Source of the DNA: Agathobaculum massiliense
Lineage (GTDB): Bacteria; Bacillota; Clostridia; Oscillospirales; Butyricicoccaceae
Assembly (NCBI RefSeq): GCF_900291975.1
Contig: NZ_OMPN01000001.1
Span: 3,102,501 to 3,166,500, forward strand
Length of the DNA: 64,000 nt
Direction of reading: 5' to 3'
Below, one piece after another: positions 24,676 through 38,222 of the stretch (positions are counted from its first letter, which is position 1; every line of letters starts with the position of its first letter). Below the pieces are notes generated by a model, which saw nothing but the letters and a program-made list of their open reading frames with translations, was not told where the DNA came from and did not search any database. Both the position numbers and the translations under genes were made by a program.

Positions 24676-24728
24676 GCCAGCGGCCGGCCGGAATCATCTG
24701 TGAATTGGGAAGGAGCATCTGAAAATAT

Positions 24729-28262
<3,534 letters not shown>

Positions 28263-28284
28263 ATCGGAAAAGTATAAATTCTGC

Positions 28285-28321
28285 AAAACAGGGGAATGCT
28301 GAAAGGCGTTCCCTTGTTTTT
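28285..28321 (+). terminator. Terminator of rpoBC
   Basis: AAAACAGGGGAATGC / GCGTTCCCTTGTTTTT hairpin with T tail. Confidence 0.88.
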
Positions 28322-28406
28322 ACGGTCAGTGGCGCATTTTTTCGCTATAAACGATGTAGCAAACGCATATTATGGCAGAAATGGTGAAAAATCTCTGTAA
28401 AAATGC

Positions 28407-28435
28407 TTGACTTCATGCCGGAAAGCAATTATACT
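28407..28435 (+). promoter_or_regulatory. Sigma-A promoter of the str operon
   Basis: TTGACT at 28407-28412, 17-bp spacer, TATACT at 28430-28435, about 30 bp before the L7Ae-like gene. Confidence 0.85.
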
Positions 28436-28464
28436 AATGAAGTATGCCGTATAGGAGGGTTAGT

Positions 28465-28707
28465 ATGCTTTCAGAACTTCGCACGGCGCACAAGGTCATC
28501 GGTGTGAAGCAGTCGAAAAAGGCGATTCGGGACGGCGCGGCGGCTGAGGTCTATGTTGCGCTGGACGCGGAAAAACGCGTGGTAGGTCCCATTTACGAGC
28601 TTTGCAGCGAGACGGATACCAGGATCACGGAAATCACCACCATGGCGGAGCTGGGGGACGCGGCGGGCATCGATGTCGGTGCTGCGGTCGTCACAGTCCT
28701 GCGATGA
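28465..28707 (+). CDS. L7Ae-like k-turn RNA-binding protein (YbxF type)
   Basis: An 80-residue protein of the L7Ae/L30e family: AHKVIGVKQSKKAI binds the kink-turn and the ETDTRITEITTMAELGDAAGIDVGAA half completes the fold. It sits between rpoC and rpsL as in other Firmicutes. The ATG at 28465 follows TAGGAGGGTTAGT; the in-frame ATG at 28444 precedes that site. Its exact RNA partner is not known. Confidence 0.9.
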   Translation: MLSELRTAHKVIGVKQSKKAIRDGAAAEVYVALDAEKRVVGPIYELCSETDTRITEITTMAELGDAAGIDVGAAVVTVLR

Positions 28708-28774
28708 TGCTGTTTGATGGAATACGCGCGGCGCGCGTTTTTCATAAATACTTTTGAAAGAAGGAGGAAATAAA

Positions 28775-29194
28775 ATGCCAACTTTTAACCAACTCGTCCG
28801 TAAGGGGCGCGAGGCAGTCGTTTACAAATCTACGGCGCCGGCTCTTCAGGTAGGCTATAACTCTCAGAAGAAGAAAGCCACCGACCAGTCTGCTCCGCAG
28901 AAGCGTGGCGTCTGCACGACGGTTAAAACCATGACGCCGAAGAAGCCGAACTCCGCGCTTCGTAAGGTTGCTCGTGTCAAGCTGACCAACCAGATGGAAG
29001 TTTCCGCTTACATCCCGGGCGAAGGTCACAACCTGCAGGAGCACTCTGTCGTTATGGTTCGCGGCGGCCGTGTAAAGGACCTTCCCGGCGTCCGCTACCA
29101 CATCATCCGCGGCACGCTGGATACCCAGGGCGTAGCAAACCGCCGTCAGGCTCGTTCCAAGTACGGCGCTAAGCGTCCGAAGGCAGGCAAGTAA
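28775..29194 (+). CDS. rpsL: 30S ribosomal protein S12
   Basis: A 139-residue decoding-centre protein. [13 protein letters not shown] opens it, [13 protein letters not shown] holds the streptomycin-resistance lysine in its wild-type form, and [21 protein letters not shown] is the second conserved loop. ATG 28775 follows GAAAGAAGGAGGAAATAAA. Confidence 0.98.
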   Translation: MPTFNQLVRKGREAVVYKSTAPALQVGYNSQKKKATDQSAPQKRGVCTTVKTMTPKKPNSALRKVARVKLTNQMEVSAYIPGEGHNLQEHSVVMVRGGRVKDLPGVRYHIIRGTLDTQGVANRRQARSKYGAKRPKAGK

Positions 29195-29385
29195 GCTGCC
29201 GACCCACACGTTTTGCGAGAAAAGTTAAAGTTTTTTCAGCAAAGCACTCTCATGCTTTGTCTGAGGCGTTTTATATCCGATTGCATATACGGGTGTATTA
29301 CCTCGGACAGGCATTACAACGGCTTGCCCTATGTGCTGAGCCGGAGTACCTATGAAATCAAATATTTTTGAAGGAGGGAAGCAAA
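29195..29385 (+). promoter_or_regulatory. Structured rpsL-rpsG spacer, possible S7 control region
   Basis: 191 nt without a gene. It contains a hairpin CAGCAAAGCA-CTCTCA-TGCTTTGTCTG (29237-29263) and a more complex GC-rich region between 29290 and 29355. In E. coli, S7 represses translation by binding the equivalent spacer. Whether this longer spacer does the same is inference. Confidence 0.4.
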
Positions 29386-29856
<471 letters not shown>

Positions 29857-29892
29857 TCTGCGATCCGTTTTACGCTTTGAAAGGAGAGCAAT

Positions 29893-31995
29893 ATGCCTAG
29901 AGAATATTCCCTGGAAAGAACCAGAAATATCGGCATCATGGCGCACATCGACGCCGGTAAAACCACTACCACCGAGCGTATTCTGTACTACACCGGTGTA
30001 AACCACAAGATCGGCGATACCCACGACGGTACCGCTACGATGGACTGGATGGAACAGGAGCAGGAGCGCGGCATCACCATCACCTCTGCCGCAACCACCT
30101 GCCACTGGTCGGGCTCCCAGCATCAGTTTCCGGAGCACCGTATCAACATCATCGACACCCCGGGCCACGTTGACTTCACCATCGAGGTGCAGCGCTCTCT
30201 GCGCGTACTGGACGGTTCGGTCACTGTTTTCTGCGCCAAGGGCGGCGTTGAGCCTCAGTCCGAAACGGTTTGGCATCAGGCTGATGATTATAAGGTGCCG
30301 CGTATGGCGTTCGTCAACAAGATGGACATCATGGGCGCCGACTTCTTCAATGTTGTCAGCATGATGAAGGACCGACTCAAGTGCAACGCAGTGCCGATCC
30401 AGCTTCCGATCGGCGTAGAGGAGACGTTCCGCGGCATCATCGACCTGGTGACCATGCGTGCGGAGGTTTACTATGACGATCTTGGCAAGGATGTCCGCGA
30501 CGAGGAAATTCCGGCCGATATGATGGATCAGGCGCAGGAGTATCACGACGCGCTGTGGGAAGCCGCTGCCGAGCTTGACGAGGATCTCATGATGAAGTAC
30601 CTCGAGGGCGAGGAGATCTCCGCTGCGGAGGTCAAGGCTGCAATCCGCAAGGGTACCATTGGCAATCAGATCATTCCCGTTCTGTGCGGCACCGCATACC
30701 GCAACAAAGGCGTCCAGATGCTGCTTGACGCGGTTATCGACTATATGCCGGCGCCGACCGACATCGAGGATATCAAGGGCGTCAACCCCAAGACTGGCGA
30801 GGATGATTCCCGTCCGTCCTCCGATGAGGCGCCGTTCTCTGCGCTGGCGTTCAAAATTGCGACCGACCCGTTCGTCGGCCGACTGACGTTCTTCCGCGTT
30901 TACTCGGGTACGATCACTGCGGGTTCCTCGGTCCTCAATGCGACCAAGGACCAGCGCGAGCGCTTGGGCCGCATCCTGCAGATGCACGCAAACCACCGTC
31001 AGGATATCGATGTGGTTTATTCAGGCGATATCGCCGCGGGCATCGGCTTTAAGAATACCACCACGGGTGACACGCTCTGCGACGAGAAGCACCCGATCAT
31101 TCTGGAGTCCATGAACTTCCCAGAGCCGGTTATCCGCGTTGCGATCGAGCCTAAGACCAAGGCCGGTCAGGAGAAGATGGGTATTGCGCTGGCAAAGCTG
31201 GCGGAAGAGGATCCGACTTTCAAGACCTATACCGACGAGGAAACTGGTCAGACCATCATCGCCGGCATGGGCGAGCTGCACCTCGAGATCATCGTCGACC
31301 GCCTGCTGCGCGAGTTCAAGGTAGAGGCGAATGTCGGCGAGCCGCAGGTTGCTTACAAGGAAACCATCCGCCGCTCTGCGGACGTAGATCAGAAGTATGC
31401 GCGTCAGTCTGGCGGTAAGGGCCAGTACGGCCATGTCAAGATCATTGTTGAACCGAACGAGTCCGGTAAGGGCTACGAGTTCATCAACAAGATCGTCGGC
31501 GGTGCGATTCCAAAGGAATATATCGAGCCTGTCAACCAGGGTATCCAGGGTGCGATGCAGGCCGGTATCTTGGCGGGTTATCCGGTAGTCGACGTCAAGG
31601 TTACCCTGTATGACGGATCCTACCACGAGGTTGACTCCTCTGAAATGGCGTTCAAGATTGCCGGCTCCATGGCGTTCAAGGAAGCGATGAAGAAGGCGGA
31701 TCCGGTTCTGATGGAGCCTATCATGCAGGTTGACGTTATGGTGCCGGAGGATTATATGGGCGATGTCATCGGCGGCCTGAATGCCCGCCGCGGCCAGATT
31801 CAGGGTATGGAGCCGCGCGGCGGTGTGCAGGCGATTTCCGCTGCCGTTCCGCTGAGCGAGATGTTCGGCTATGCGACCGCGCTGCGTTCGAGCACGCAGG
31901 GTCGTGGCCAATACACCATGCAGCCCAGCCATTACACGGAAGTACCCAAGAGCATCCAGGAAAAGATTATGGACACCCGTAACAAAGACAACTAA
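29893..31995 (+). CDS. fusA: Elongation factor G
   Basis: A 700-residue translocase GTPase. G1 is [14 protein letters not shown]2/G3 include [10 protein letters not shown] and [10 protein letters not shown]4 is NKMD; domain IV contains [12 protein letters not shown]. Ribosome-binding site AAAGGAGAGCAAT. Third gene of rpsL-rpsG-fusA. Confidence 0.98.
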   Translation: MPREYSLERTRNIGIMAHIDAGKTTTTERILYYTGVNHKIGDTHDGTATMDWMEQEQERGITITSAATTCHWSGSQHQFPEHRINIIDTPGHVDFTIEVQRSLRVLDGSVTVFCAKGGVEPQSETVWHQADDYKVPRMAFVNKMDIMGADFFNVVSMMKDRLKCNAVPIQLPIGVEETFRGIIDLVTMRAEVYYDDLGKDVRDEEIPADMMDQAQEYHDALWEAAAELDEDLMMKYLEGEEISAAEVKAAIRKGTIGNQIIPVLCGTAYRNKGVQMLLDAVIDYMPAPTDIEDIKGVNPKTGEDDSRPSSDEAPFSALAFKIATDPFVGRLTFFRVYSGTITAGSSVLNATKDQRERLGRILQMHANHRQDIDVVYSGDIAAGIGFKNTTTGDTLCDEKHPIILESMNFPEPVIRVAIEPKTKAGQEKMGIALAKLAEEDPTFKTYTDEETGQTIIAGMGELHLEIIVDRLLREFKVEANVGEPQVAYKETIRRSADVDQKYARQSGGKGQYGHVKIIVEPNESGKGYEFINKIVGGAIPKEYIEPVNQGIQGAMQAGILAGYPVVDVKVTLYDGSYHEVDSSEMAFKIAGSMAFKEAMKKADPVLMEPIMQVDVMVPEDYMGDVIGGLNARRGQIQGMEPRGGVQAISAAVPLSEMFGYATALRSSTQGRGQYTMQPSHYTEVPKSIQEKIMDTRNKDN

Positions 31996-32001
31996 AAACT
32001 A

Positions 32002-32030
32002 TTGCATTTTTCTGTGATTTGCAGTAGAAT
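32002..32030 (+). promoter_or_regulatory. Sigma-A promoter of tuf
   Basis: TTGCAT at 32002-32007, 17-bp spacer, TAGAAT at 32025-32030, in the fusA-tuf gap, allowing tuf to be transcribed in excess of the rest. Confidence 0.75.
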
Positions 32031-32076
32031 AAACTCACCATGACTATGAATTCAATTTACGAGGAGGATATCCACA

Positions 32077-33282
32077 ATGGCAAAGGAAAAATTTGACCGC
32101 TCCCTGCCGCACGTTAACATCGGTACCATCGGCCACGTTGACCATGGCAAGACCACGCTGACCGCGGCGATCACCAAGGTTCTGGCTCTCGAGGGCGAGG
32201 CTGAGTATCAGGCGTACGACTCCATCGACAAGGCGCCGGAGGAGAAGGAGCGCGGCATTACGATCAATACCGCTCACGTTGAGTACCATACCAAGAACCG
32301 TCACTATGCGCACGTTGACTGCCCGGGCCACGCCGACTACGTTAAGAACATGATCACCGGCGCTGCTCAGATGGACGGCGCGATCCTGGTTGTTTCTTCT
32401 GCTGACGGCCCGATGCCGCAGACCCGTGAGCATATCCTGCTTGCTCGTCAGGTAGGCGTTCCGTATATCGTTGTATTCATGAACAAGGTTGACCAGGTTG
32501 ACGACGAGGAGCTGCTCGATCTCGTTGAGATGGAGATCCGCGATCTGCTGTCCTCCTATGAGTTCCCGGGCGACGACATTCCGGTAATCCGCGGTTCCGC
32601 GCTGGGCGTTCTGACCTCTGACTCCACTGATCCGAACGCGCCGGAGTACGCTTGCATCCGCGAGCTGATGGATGCTGTTGACTCCTATATCCCGACGCCG
32701 GACCGTGCGGCTGACAAGCCGTTCATCATGCCGGTTGAGGACGTATTCTCCATCACTGGCCGTGGTACGGTTGCTACCGGCCGTGTCGAGCGTGGCCAGC
32801 TGAAGATGGGCGAGGAAGTTGAGATCGTCGGCCTGATGGACGCGCCGCGTAAGACCGTTGTTACCGGCATCGAGATGTTCCGTAAGCTGCTGGACTACGC
32901 TGAGGCTGGCGACAACATCGGCGCGCTGCTCCGCGGCATCCAGAAGACCGAGATTGAGCGCGGCCAGGTTTTGGCGAAGCCGGGTTCCATTCATCCGCAC
33001 ACCAAGTTCCACGGTCAGGTTTACGTCCTGAAGAAGGAAGAGGGCGGCCGTCATACTCCGTTCTTCAACAACTACCGTCCCCAGTTCTACTTCCGCACCA
33101 CTGACGTTACCGGCGTTATCGCTCTGCCGGAGGGCGTTGAGATGTGCATGCCGGGCGACAACGTTGAGATGGACGTTGAGCTGATCACCCCGATCGCGAT
33201 CGAGGAAGGTCTTCGTTTCGCTATCCGTGAGGGTGGCCGTACGGTTGGTTCGGGCGTTGTTACCAAGATCAACGCCGACTAA
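32077..33282 (+). CDS. tuf: Elongation factor Tu
   Basis: A 401-residue GTPase that delivers aminoacyl-tRNA. [15 protein letters not shown] (G1), [13 protein letters not shown] (G3, switch II) and NKVDQVDD (G4) are intact; domains 2 and 3 run through [13 protein letters not shown] and [12 protein letters not shown]. Good ribosome-binding site CGAGGAGGATATCCACA. Codon use is more uniform than in neighbours, as for a highly expressed gene. Confidence 0.98.
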   Translation: MAKEKFDRSLPHVNIGTIGHVDHGKTTLTAAITKVLALEGEAEYQAYDSIDKAPEEKERGITINTAHVEYHTKNRHYAHVDCPGHADYVKNMITGAAQMDGAILVVSSADGPMPQTREHILLARQVGVPYIVVFMNKVDQVDDEELLDLVEMEIRDLLSSYEFPGDDIPVIRGSALGVLTSDSTDPNAPEYACIRELMDAVDSYIPTPDRAADKPFIMPVEDVFSITGRGTVATGRVERGQLKMGEEVEIVGLMDAPRKTVVTGIEMFRKLLDYAEAGDNIGALLRGIQKTEIERGQVLAKPGSIHPHTKFHGQVYVLKKEEGGRHTPFFNNYRPQFYFRTTDVTGVIALPEGVEMCMPGDNVEMDVELITPIAIEEGLRFAIREGGRTVGSGVVTKINAD

Positions 33283-33294
33283 TTGGCAATCATT

Positions 33295-33326
33295 AAACTC
33301 CCATGCTTCGCATGGGAGTTTTTTCT
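33295..33326 (+). terminator. Terminator of tuf
   Basis: AAACTCCCATGC-TTCG-CATGGGAGTTTTTT, a stem with an extra-stable TTCG loop and T tail. Confidence 0.95.
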
Positions 33327-33377
33327 TGTCTAAAGCGTGCGGGCGTGCGACACAATAGCTGTGAGGAGGGATGCTTG

Positions 33378-33632
33378 ATGAAAAACGAGCATGAGGTTTC
33401 TGCCCAGCAGCTGGAATCCGCAAAAAAGAATATTGAATGGATGGAGCGGAGCAAACCGAGCGTTGCGGCGCGCAGCAGCGAACATGAGATCAGTAACTGT
33501 CACCGCCAGAAAGACGTTCAGACGCAGGGGGAGGCGCTGCCGCCGCATGAGCGGAACTGCGGACGGGCGCATCCGATGCGCGGCACGAACAGCGAGGATC
33601 TGACCGAGTGGTGCATTGAGCACGAGACGTAA
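33378..33632 (+). CDS. Hypothetical 84-residue hydrophilic protein
   Basis: A small charged protein (MKNEHEVSAQQLESAKKNIEWM at the N-terminus, HERNC and GRAHPMRGTNSED near the C-terminus) with two cysteines and several histidines. The ATG at 33378 follows GAGGAGGGATGCTTG, a very good ribosome-binding site, which is the main reason to accept it. No transmembrane segment and no recognised family. Confidence 0.6.
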   Translation: MKNEHEVSAQQLESAKKNIEWMERSKPSVAARSSEHEISNCHRQKDVQTQGEALPPHERNCGRAHPMRGTNSEDLTEWCIEHET

Positions 33633-33647
33633 AGGGCAAACGGACGG

Positions 33648-33683
33648 TGCGGGGGCTGCGGACGCGAAGCCTGCAGCCCCCGT
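33648..33683 (+). terminator. Terminator-like hairpin
   Basis: CGGGGGCTGC / GCAGCCCCCG stem with a 12-nt loop after the 84-residue gene. No T tract, so termination efficiency is uncertain. Confidence 0.45.
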
Positions 33684-33696
33684 TGTGCGGCGGTAT

Positions 33697-33725
33697 TTTA
33701 CTTTTTTGCCGACTTGTGATACAAT
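33697..33725 (+). promoter_or_regulatory. Probable promoter upstream of the 99-residue gene and recD2
   Basis: TTTACT at 33697-33702, 17-bp spacer, TACAAT at 33720-33725. Confidence 0.6.
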
Positions 33726-33789
33726 TAATATAACGCCGCGTAACATGAAGCCCGCCCGCGGCATAGGCTGAAAGCAGGAGGGGAAAACC

Positions 33790-34089
33790 ATGTCTGTTTT
33801 CTGGCAATCTGTGCTGGCGGTATTTGCTGCGGTAGGGTTTTATACCGTTTTGCACACCGTGTATGAAATCGTTTTTGTACGTATGCTGCGGCTGCACGGC
33901 TCGGCGGAGCTGACGCTGTACGGGGATGGCTGCGACGCGTCGAGCGAGCAGCTGATCCGGACCGCCCTGCGGATCCGTAAGCAGTATCTGCCCGGCATGT
34001 CTATCACATTCGTCGAGATCGGCAGCGGACAGGGCCAAAATGTGGCGAAGCATATGGCGGCGCGGCAGGACATGATGTATTTGGAATGA
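33790..34089 (+). CDS. Hypothetical 99-residue protein with N-terminal membrane anchor
   Basis: Residues 1-32 are hydrophobic (FWQSVLAVFAAVGFYTVLHTV) and likely span the membrane; the rest is a soluble alpha/beta-looking segment with CDASSEQLIRTALRIRKQYLP. The ATG follows GCAGGAGGGGAAAACC. It is 24 nt upstream of recD2 and shares its promoter. Not recognised; a link to DNA repair is only positional. Confidence 0.65.
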   Translation: MSVFWQSVLAVFAAVGFYTVLHTVYEIVFVRMLRLHGSAELTLYGDGCDASSEQLIRTALRIRKQYLPGMSITFVEIGSGQGQNVAKHMAARQDMMYLE

Positions 34090-34113
34090 CACGGAAGTAG
34101 AGGAACATATCGG

Positions 34114-36363
34114 GTGGACGAAAGAGAATACGTATTGATACGCGGCACGGTGGAACAGATCGTTTTCTATAATCAGGAAAACGGTTACGCCGTGCTGCGC
34201 CTTGCGTCCGAAGAGGGGGCGGAGGTAACGGCGACCGGCACGTTCCCCAATATCGGACCCGGGGAACAGGTAATCCTGACCGGTTATTGGGTTACACATC
34301 CCTCCTATGGAGAGCAGTTCGCCACAGAAGCGTTTGAGCGGCGTCTGCCATCGTCCGTGCGCGGCATCGCCGAATACTTGGGTTCCGGACTGATTCGCGG
34401 TGTGGGGCAGCGCCTGGCGGCGCGGATCGCGGAGCGCTTTGGGGAAGATACCTTTGACGTTCTGACACATGCTCCCGACCGCCTGACTGAGATCAGGGGG
34501 ATTACGGAAAAGAAAGCGCGGGAAATCGGCAGGCAGTTTATCGAGCAAAGCGAAATGCGCCTGCTGATGGATTTTTTGAGCGAGCATAACCTGCCGGTAT
34601 CGCTGACGCCGCTGCTGTATAAGCGGTTGCATGACAGTGCGATCGACGCGTTGTGTGAGAACCCATATCTGCTGTGCGATCCGTATTATGATGTTGAATT
34701 CCGTATCGCAGACGGGCTGGCAATGGAGCTGGGGCTGTCGTTGCTGTCGGACGAACGGGCAGACGCGGGCGTGCTGTATACCCTGACGTTTAACCTGGAT
34801 AACGGGCATACGTTCATACCGATGGAAAAGCTGACCCATACGGTCTGCGTGCTGCTGTCGGATGAGGATGTGGAGTTTGATGAGGCGCGGGCGCTGGAGA
34901 GCATCCTGCGGCTGAGCGAGCGCGGGAAACTGGTGCGGGAACAGATTGCGGGCAGGGACGCGGTCTATCTGCGCAGCATCCATGACGCTGAAGCCTATCT
35001 CGCAGAGATGCTGGGCGGTATGGCGGAGCGCTGCTTTTTGTATGACTTTGACGTGGACGAGCTGCTCGGCGCGCTGATGGAGGGCAGTGAATTTCCCTAT
35101 TCGGAAAAGCAGAAGCAGGCCATTTCCGTGGCGGCGCGCAGCGGGCTTGTGATCCTGACCGGCGGGCCGGGTACGGGCAAAACGACCACCGTGCGCGGCA
35201 TCCTGCAGGTTTTTGAGGCATTGGGACTGCACACGCTGCTCGCGGCCCCAACCGGACGGGCGGCCAAACGCTTATCCGATCTGACCGGTATAGAGGCCAG
35301 AACCATCCACCGGCTGCTGGAAGCCGGCTTTGCCGCCGGAGGGCGCACCGCCTTTGCGCGTAACCTGACGAATCCGTTGGAATGCGACGCGGTGATTCTG
35401 GACGAGGTATCCATGGTGGATATCACGCTGATGCAGGCGTTGGTCGAGGCGCTGCCGCATGGGGCGCGGCTGGTGCTGGTGGGTGACGCGGACCAGCTCC
35501 CGCCGGTGGGACCGGGGAATTTCCTGCGGGATATGATCGGCTCACACCGTGTTCCGACAATTGGGCTGACCGAGATTTTCCGGCAGGCGCAGAAATCCGA
35601 TATCGTGATGAATGCGCATGCGGTCAATGCGGGCCGAATGCCGGTCCCATCCGGCGCGGACGGAGACTTCTTCTTCCTCAAGCGCTCCGAGCCGTCCGCG
35701 GTGATCGAAACGGTCGCGCAGCTTTGCGCGTCGCGCTTGCCGAAGCATTACGGCTTTACCCCTGCGCAGATTCAGGTGTTGTCGCCCGCCAAGCGGCAGG
35801 GGAGCGGCACGGTGGCGCTCAACCGGCGCTTACAGGAAGCTCTCAATCCACCTGCGGAAAGCAAGTTGGAAAAGCGCTTCGGGGACTGGATATTCCGCGA
35901 GGGGGATCGGGTGATGCAGGTGCGCAACAATTACGACATCGTATGGGAGCGTCGGGAGGACGAGGAGCAGGGGACCGGCATATTCAACGGCGATGTTGGG
36001 GAAATACTACAGATATTCCCGCAGCAGGAATGCATGGTCATCCGGTTTGACGACCGCATCGCAACCTACACCTATGATATGCTGGGCGAGCTGGAACTGG
36101 CGTATGCGGTCACGGTACACAAGTCGCAGGGCAGCGAGTTTGACGCGGTCGTACTGGCGCTGTCCGACGGGTTGCCGCGCCGCCTGCTGACGCGCAACAT
36201 CCTTTATACCGCGATCACGCGCGCCAGGCAGCTTCTGGTGATCGTCGGCAGCGCGGATACAGTCGCTTATATGGTGGAAAACAACCAGAAAGGCAGGAGG
36301 TACAGCGCGCTCAAGGCGCGTCTGCGCGCGGAACCGACGCCGAATGCATCGGTTCTCGGATAA
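34114..36363 (+). CDS. recD2: RecD2-type 5'-3' DNA helicase
   Basis: A 749-residue SF1B helicase. The N-terminal OB-like and helix-hairpin-helix region (about 1-330, with RGVGQRLAARIAERFG and IRGITEKKAREIG) is the RecD2 hallmark, then Walker A GGPGTGKTTTV, Walker B DEVSMVD, GDADQLPPVGPGNFLRD, and the C-terminal VTVHKSQGSEFDAVV and NILYTAITRA motifs. RecD2 acts without RecBC in replication-fork and mismatch-repair processes. GTG start at 34114 has only a weak ribosome-binding site. Confidence 0.95.
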   Translation: MDEREYVLIRGTVEQIVFYNQENGYAVLRLASEEGAEVTATGTFPNIGPGEQVILTGYWVTHPSYGEQFATEAFERRLPSSVRGIAEYLGSGLIRGVGQRLAARIAERFGEDTFDVLTHAPDRLTEIRGITEKKAREIGRQFIEQSEMRLLMDFLSEHNLPVSLTPLLYKRLHDSAIDALCENPYLLCDPYYDVEFRIADGLAMELGLSLLSDERADAGVLYTLTFNLDNGHTFIPMEKLTHTVCVLLSDEDVEFDEARALESILRLSERGKLVREQIAGRDAVYLRSIHDAEAYLAEMLGGMAERCFLYDFDVDELLGALMEGSEFPYSEKQKQAISVAARSGLVILTGGPGTGKTTTVRGILQVFEALGLHTLLAAPTGRAAKRLSDLTGIEARTIHRLLEAGFAAGGRTAFARNLTNPLECDAVILDEVSMVDITLMQALVEALPHGARLVLVGDADQLPPVGPGNFLRDMIGSHRVPTIGLTEIFRQAQKSDIVMNAHAVNAGRMPVPSGADGDFFFLKRSEPSAVIETVAQLCASRLPKHYGFTPAQIQVLSPAKRQGSGTVALNRRLQEALNPPAESKLEKRFGDWIFREGDRVMQVRNNYDIVWERREDEEQGTGIFNGDVGEILQIFPQQECMVIRFDDRIATYTYDMLGELELAYAVTVHKSQGSEFDAVVLALSDGLPRRLLTRNILYTAITRARQLLVIVGSADTVAYMVENNQKGRRYSALKARLRAEPTPNASVLG

Positions 36364-36409
36364 AACGCAGGGAAATGTTGTCGATTTGACAATATTTTCG
36401 CAAATAGCC

Positions 36410-36439
36410 TTGAAAACCGACTGGTGTATGGGGTATAAT
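36410..36439 (+). promoter_or_regulatory. Sigma-A promoter of mreB
   Basis: TTGAAA at 36410-36415, 18-bp spacer, TATAAT at 36434-36439. Confidence 0.8.
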
Positions 36440-36480
36440 AAAAACACTGCAAATCGGCGGTAACAGAGCAAAAAGGATGA

Positions 36481-37554
36481 ATGAAGATTATGGCTTCTTT
36501 TCTGGAAACATTAGCGAAAAAGTTTTCGCTTTTTTCGAGTGATATCGGCATTGACCTCGGCACGGCGACGGTTCTGGTCTACGTTAAGGGGAAGGGCGTG
36601 GTGCTGAACGAACCATCGGTTGTCGCGGTGGATAAGGTGTCGGGCAAGATCCTGTCCGTCGGCGCGGAGGCGCAGAAGATGCTGGGCCGCACACCGGGCA
36701 ACATTATTGCCATCCGTCCGCTGCGCGAGGGTGTGATTTCAGACTATGAAATGACCGAGCGCATGATCAAGGAATTTATCCGCAAGGTGCAGGGCTTCCG
36801 CCTGTTTAAGCCCAACGTGGTGATTTGCGTGCCTTCGATCATCACCGAGGTCGAGGAACGCGCGGTGATCGATGCCGGCACCCAGGCGGGCGCAAAGCGT
36901 GTTTTCCTGATCGAGGAGCCGGTCGCGGCGGCGATTGGCGCGGGCATCGATATTGCAAAGCCCAACGGCAACATGGTGGTCGATATCGGCGGCGGTACGA
37001 CCGATGTTGCGGTTATTTCGCTCGGCGGCATCGTGGAATCCACTTCGATCAAGATTGCGGGCGATAAGTTCGACGAAGCGATCGTCAAATATGTCCGCCG
37101 AAAGCACAACGCCCTGATCGGCGAGCGCACTGCGGAGCAGATCAAAAAGACCATCGGCTGTGTTTATCCGCGTACGGAAGAGGTATCGATGGAGGTCAAG
37201 GGGCGCTGCCTGATGACCGGCCTGCCGCGCACGTTCTCGGTCAACTCGACCGAGGTGCTGGACGCATTGGAGGAAGTCAGCGCGTCGATCGTCGAGGCGA
37301 TCCACTGGGTCATCGAGCGGACGCCGCCTGAGCTGACCGGCGATATTTCGACCAACGGCATCGTGATGACCGGCGGCGGTTCGCTGATCTGGGGCTTCGA
37401 CAAACTGGTCGCGTCCAAGACCGGCATCCCGACCCACATCGCGGATGAAGCGATTTCCTGTGTCGCTTACGGCACGGGCAACTGCTTGGAGAACCTGTCC
37501 GGCATGCAGGATGGAACGATGAACCTTTCGCGGCAGCGTCAGATGATGCAATAA
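36481..37554 (+). CDS. mreB: Rod-shape protein MreB/Mbl (actin homologue)
   Basis: A 357-residue bacterial actin that organises the elongation machinery. Phosphate loop 1 is DIGIDLGTATVLVYVKG, phosphate loop 2 VDIGGGTTDVAVISLGG, and the adenosine motif GIVMTGGGSLIWG. The N-terminus carries an amphipathic FLETLAKKFSLF that can bind membrane. Start ATG 36481; ATG 36490 is possible. No mreC or mreD follows, so this is a solitary mreB or mbl paralogue. Confidence 0.93.
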   Translation: MKIMASFLETLAKKFSLFSSDIGIDLGTATVLVYVKGKGVVLNEPSVVAVDKVSGKILSVGAEAQKMLGRTPGNIIAIRPLREGVISDYEMTERMIKEFIRKVQGFRLFKPNVVICVPSIITEVEERAVIDAGTQAGAKRVFLIEEPVAAAIGAGIDIAKPNGNMVVDIGGGTTDVAVISLGGIVESTSIKIAGDKFDEAIVKYVRRKHNALIGERTAEQIKKTIGCVYPRTEEVSMEVKGRCLMTGLPRTFSVNSTEVLDALEEVSASIVEAIHWVIERTPPELTGDISTNGIVMTGGGSLIWGFDKLVASKTGIPTHIADEAISCVAYGTGNCLENLSGMQDGTMNLSRQRQMMQ

Positions 37555-37630
37555 ACGGGCGCAAAGCCTGTGTCCATATGCTACGCAGCAGTATAGCGTT
37601 GCCGAGGCTTGCATCCAGTAAAGGCAAGGC

Positions 37631-37662
37631 AAAAAACACCCGCCATTGGACGGGTGTTTTTG
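37631..37662 (+). terminator. Terminator of mreB
   Basis: AAAAAACACCCG-CCATTGGA-CGGGTGTTTTT hairpin. Confidence 0.9.
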
Positions 37663-37686
37663 ATGGAGCGGTGCGGAGGCAGGTAG

Positions 37687-38184
37687 ATGACAGAACAGCA
37701 AAAATATATGAAAGCAGCGCTCCGTCTCGCCCAAAAGGCGGCGGAGGAGGGCGAGGTGCCGGTGGGCGCGGTGGTTGTTTGCGAAGGGAAAATCGTCGGC
37801 CGCGGCCGGAACCGCAGGGAGACCAAAAAAAACGCGCTCCATCATGCGGAGATCGAGGCCATCGAAAAGGCGTGCAGAAAGCTGGGCGGCTGGCGGCTGC
37901 ATAAATGCGACCTGTATGTTACGTTGGAGCCGTGTCCGATGTGCGCGGGCGCTATCATCAACGCGCGGATCAAAACGGTATATTACGGGGCGCCCGATCC
38001 GAAAGCCGGCTCATGCGGCACGCTGGTCGACCTGTTCGCGCTGCCGTATAACCACAGGCCGACGGTCGTTTCCGGCGTGATGGAGGAGGCGTGCGCAGCG
38101 ATCCTCAGAGACTTTTTCCGCGCGCTGCGGGAAAAGCGCAGGCGGCTGCGATTTCAGGAGAAATCAGACGTCGCGGACGTTTGA
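37687..38184 (+). CDS. tadA: tRNA-specific adenosine deaminase
   Basis: A 165-residue zinc deaminase making inosine at position 34 of tRNA-Arg(ACG). Zinc ligands are His53 in HAE (catalytic Glu55) and Cys83/Cys86 in EPCPMC. Family motifs EGEVPVGAVVV and NARIKTVYYGAPDPKAG are present. A basic C-terminal tail (ALREKRRRLRF) fits tRNA binding. Good ribosome-binding site AGGCAGGTAG. Confidence 0.93.
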   Translation: MTEQQKYMKAALRLAQKAAEEGEVPVGAVVVCEGKIVGRGRNRRETKKNALHHAEIEAIEKACRKLGGWRLHKCDLYVTLEPCPMCAGAIINARIKTVYYGAPDPKAGSCGTLVDLFALPYNHRPTVVSGVMEEACAAILRDFFRALREKRRRLRFQEKSDVADV

Positions 38185-38222
38185 AAATATAAAGATGTAA
38201 GTTTTATAAGGGGTATGTAGCA

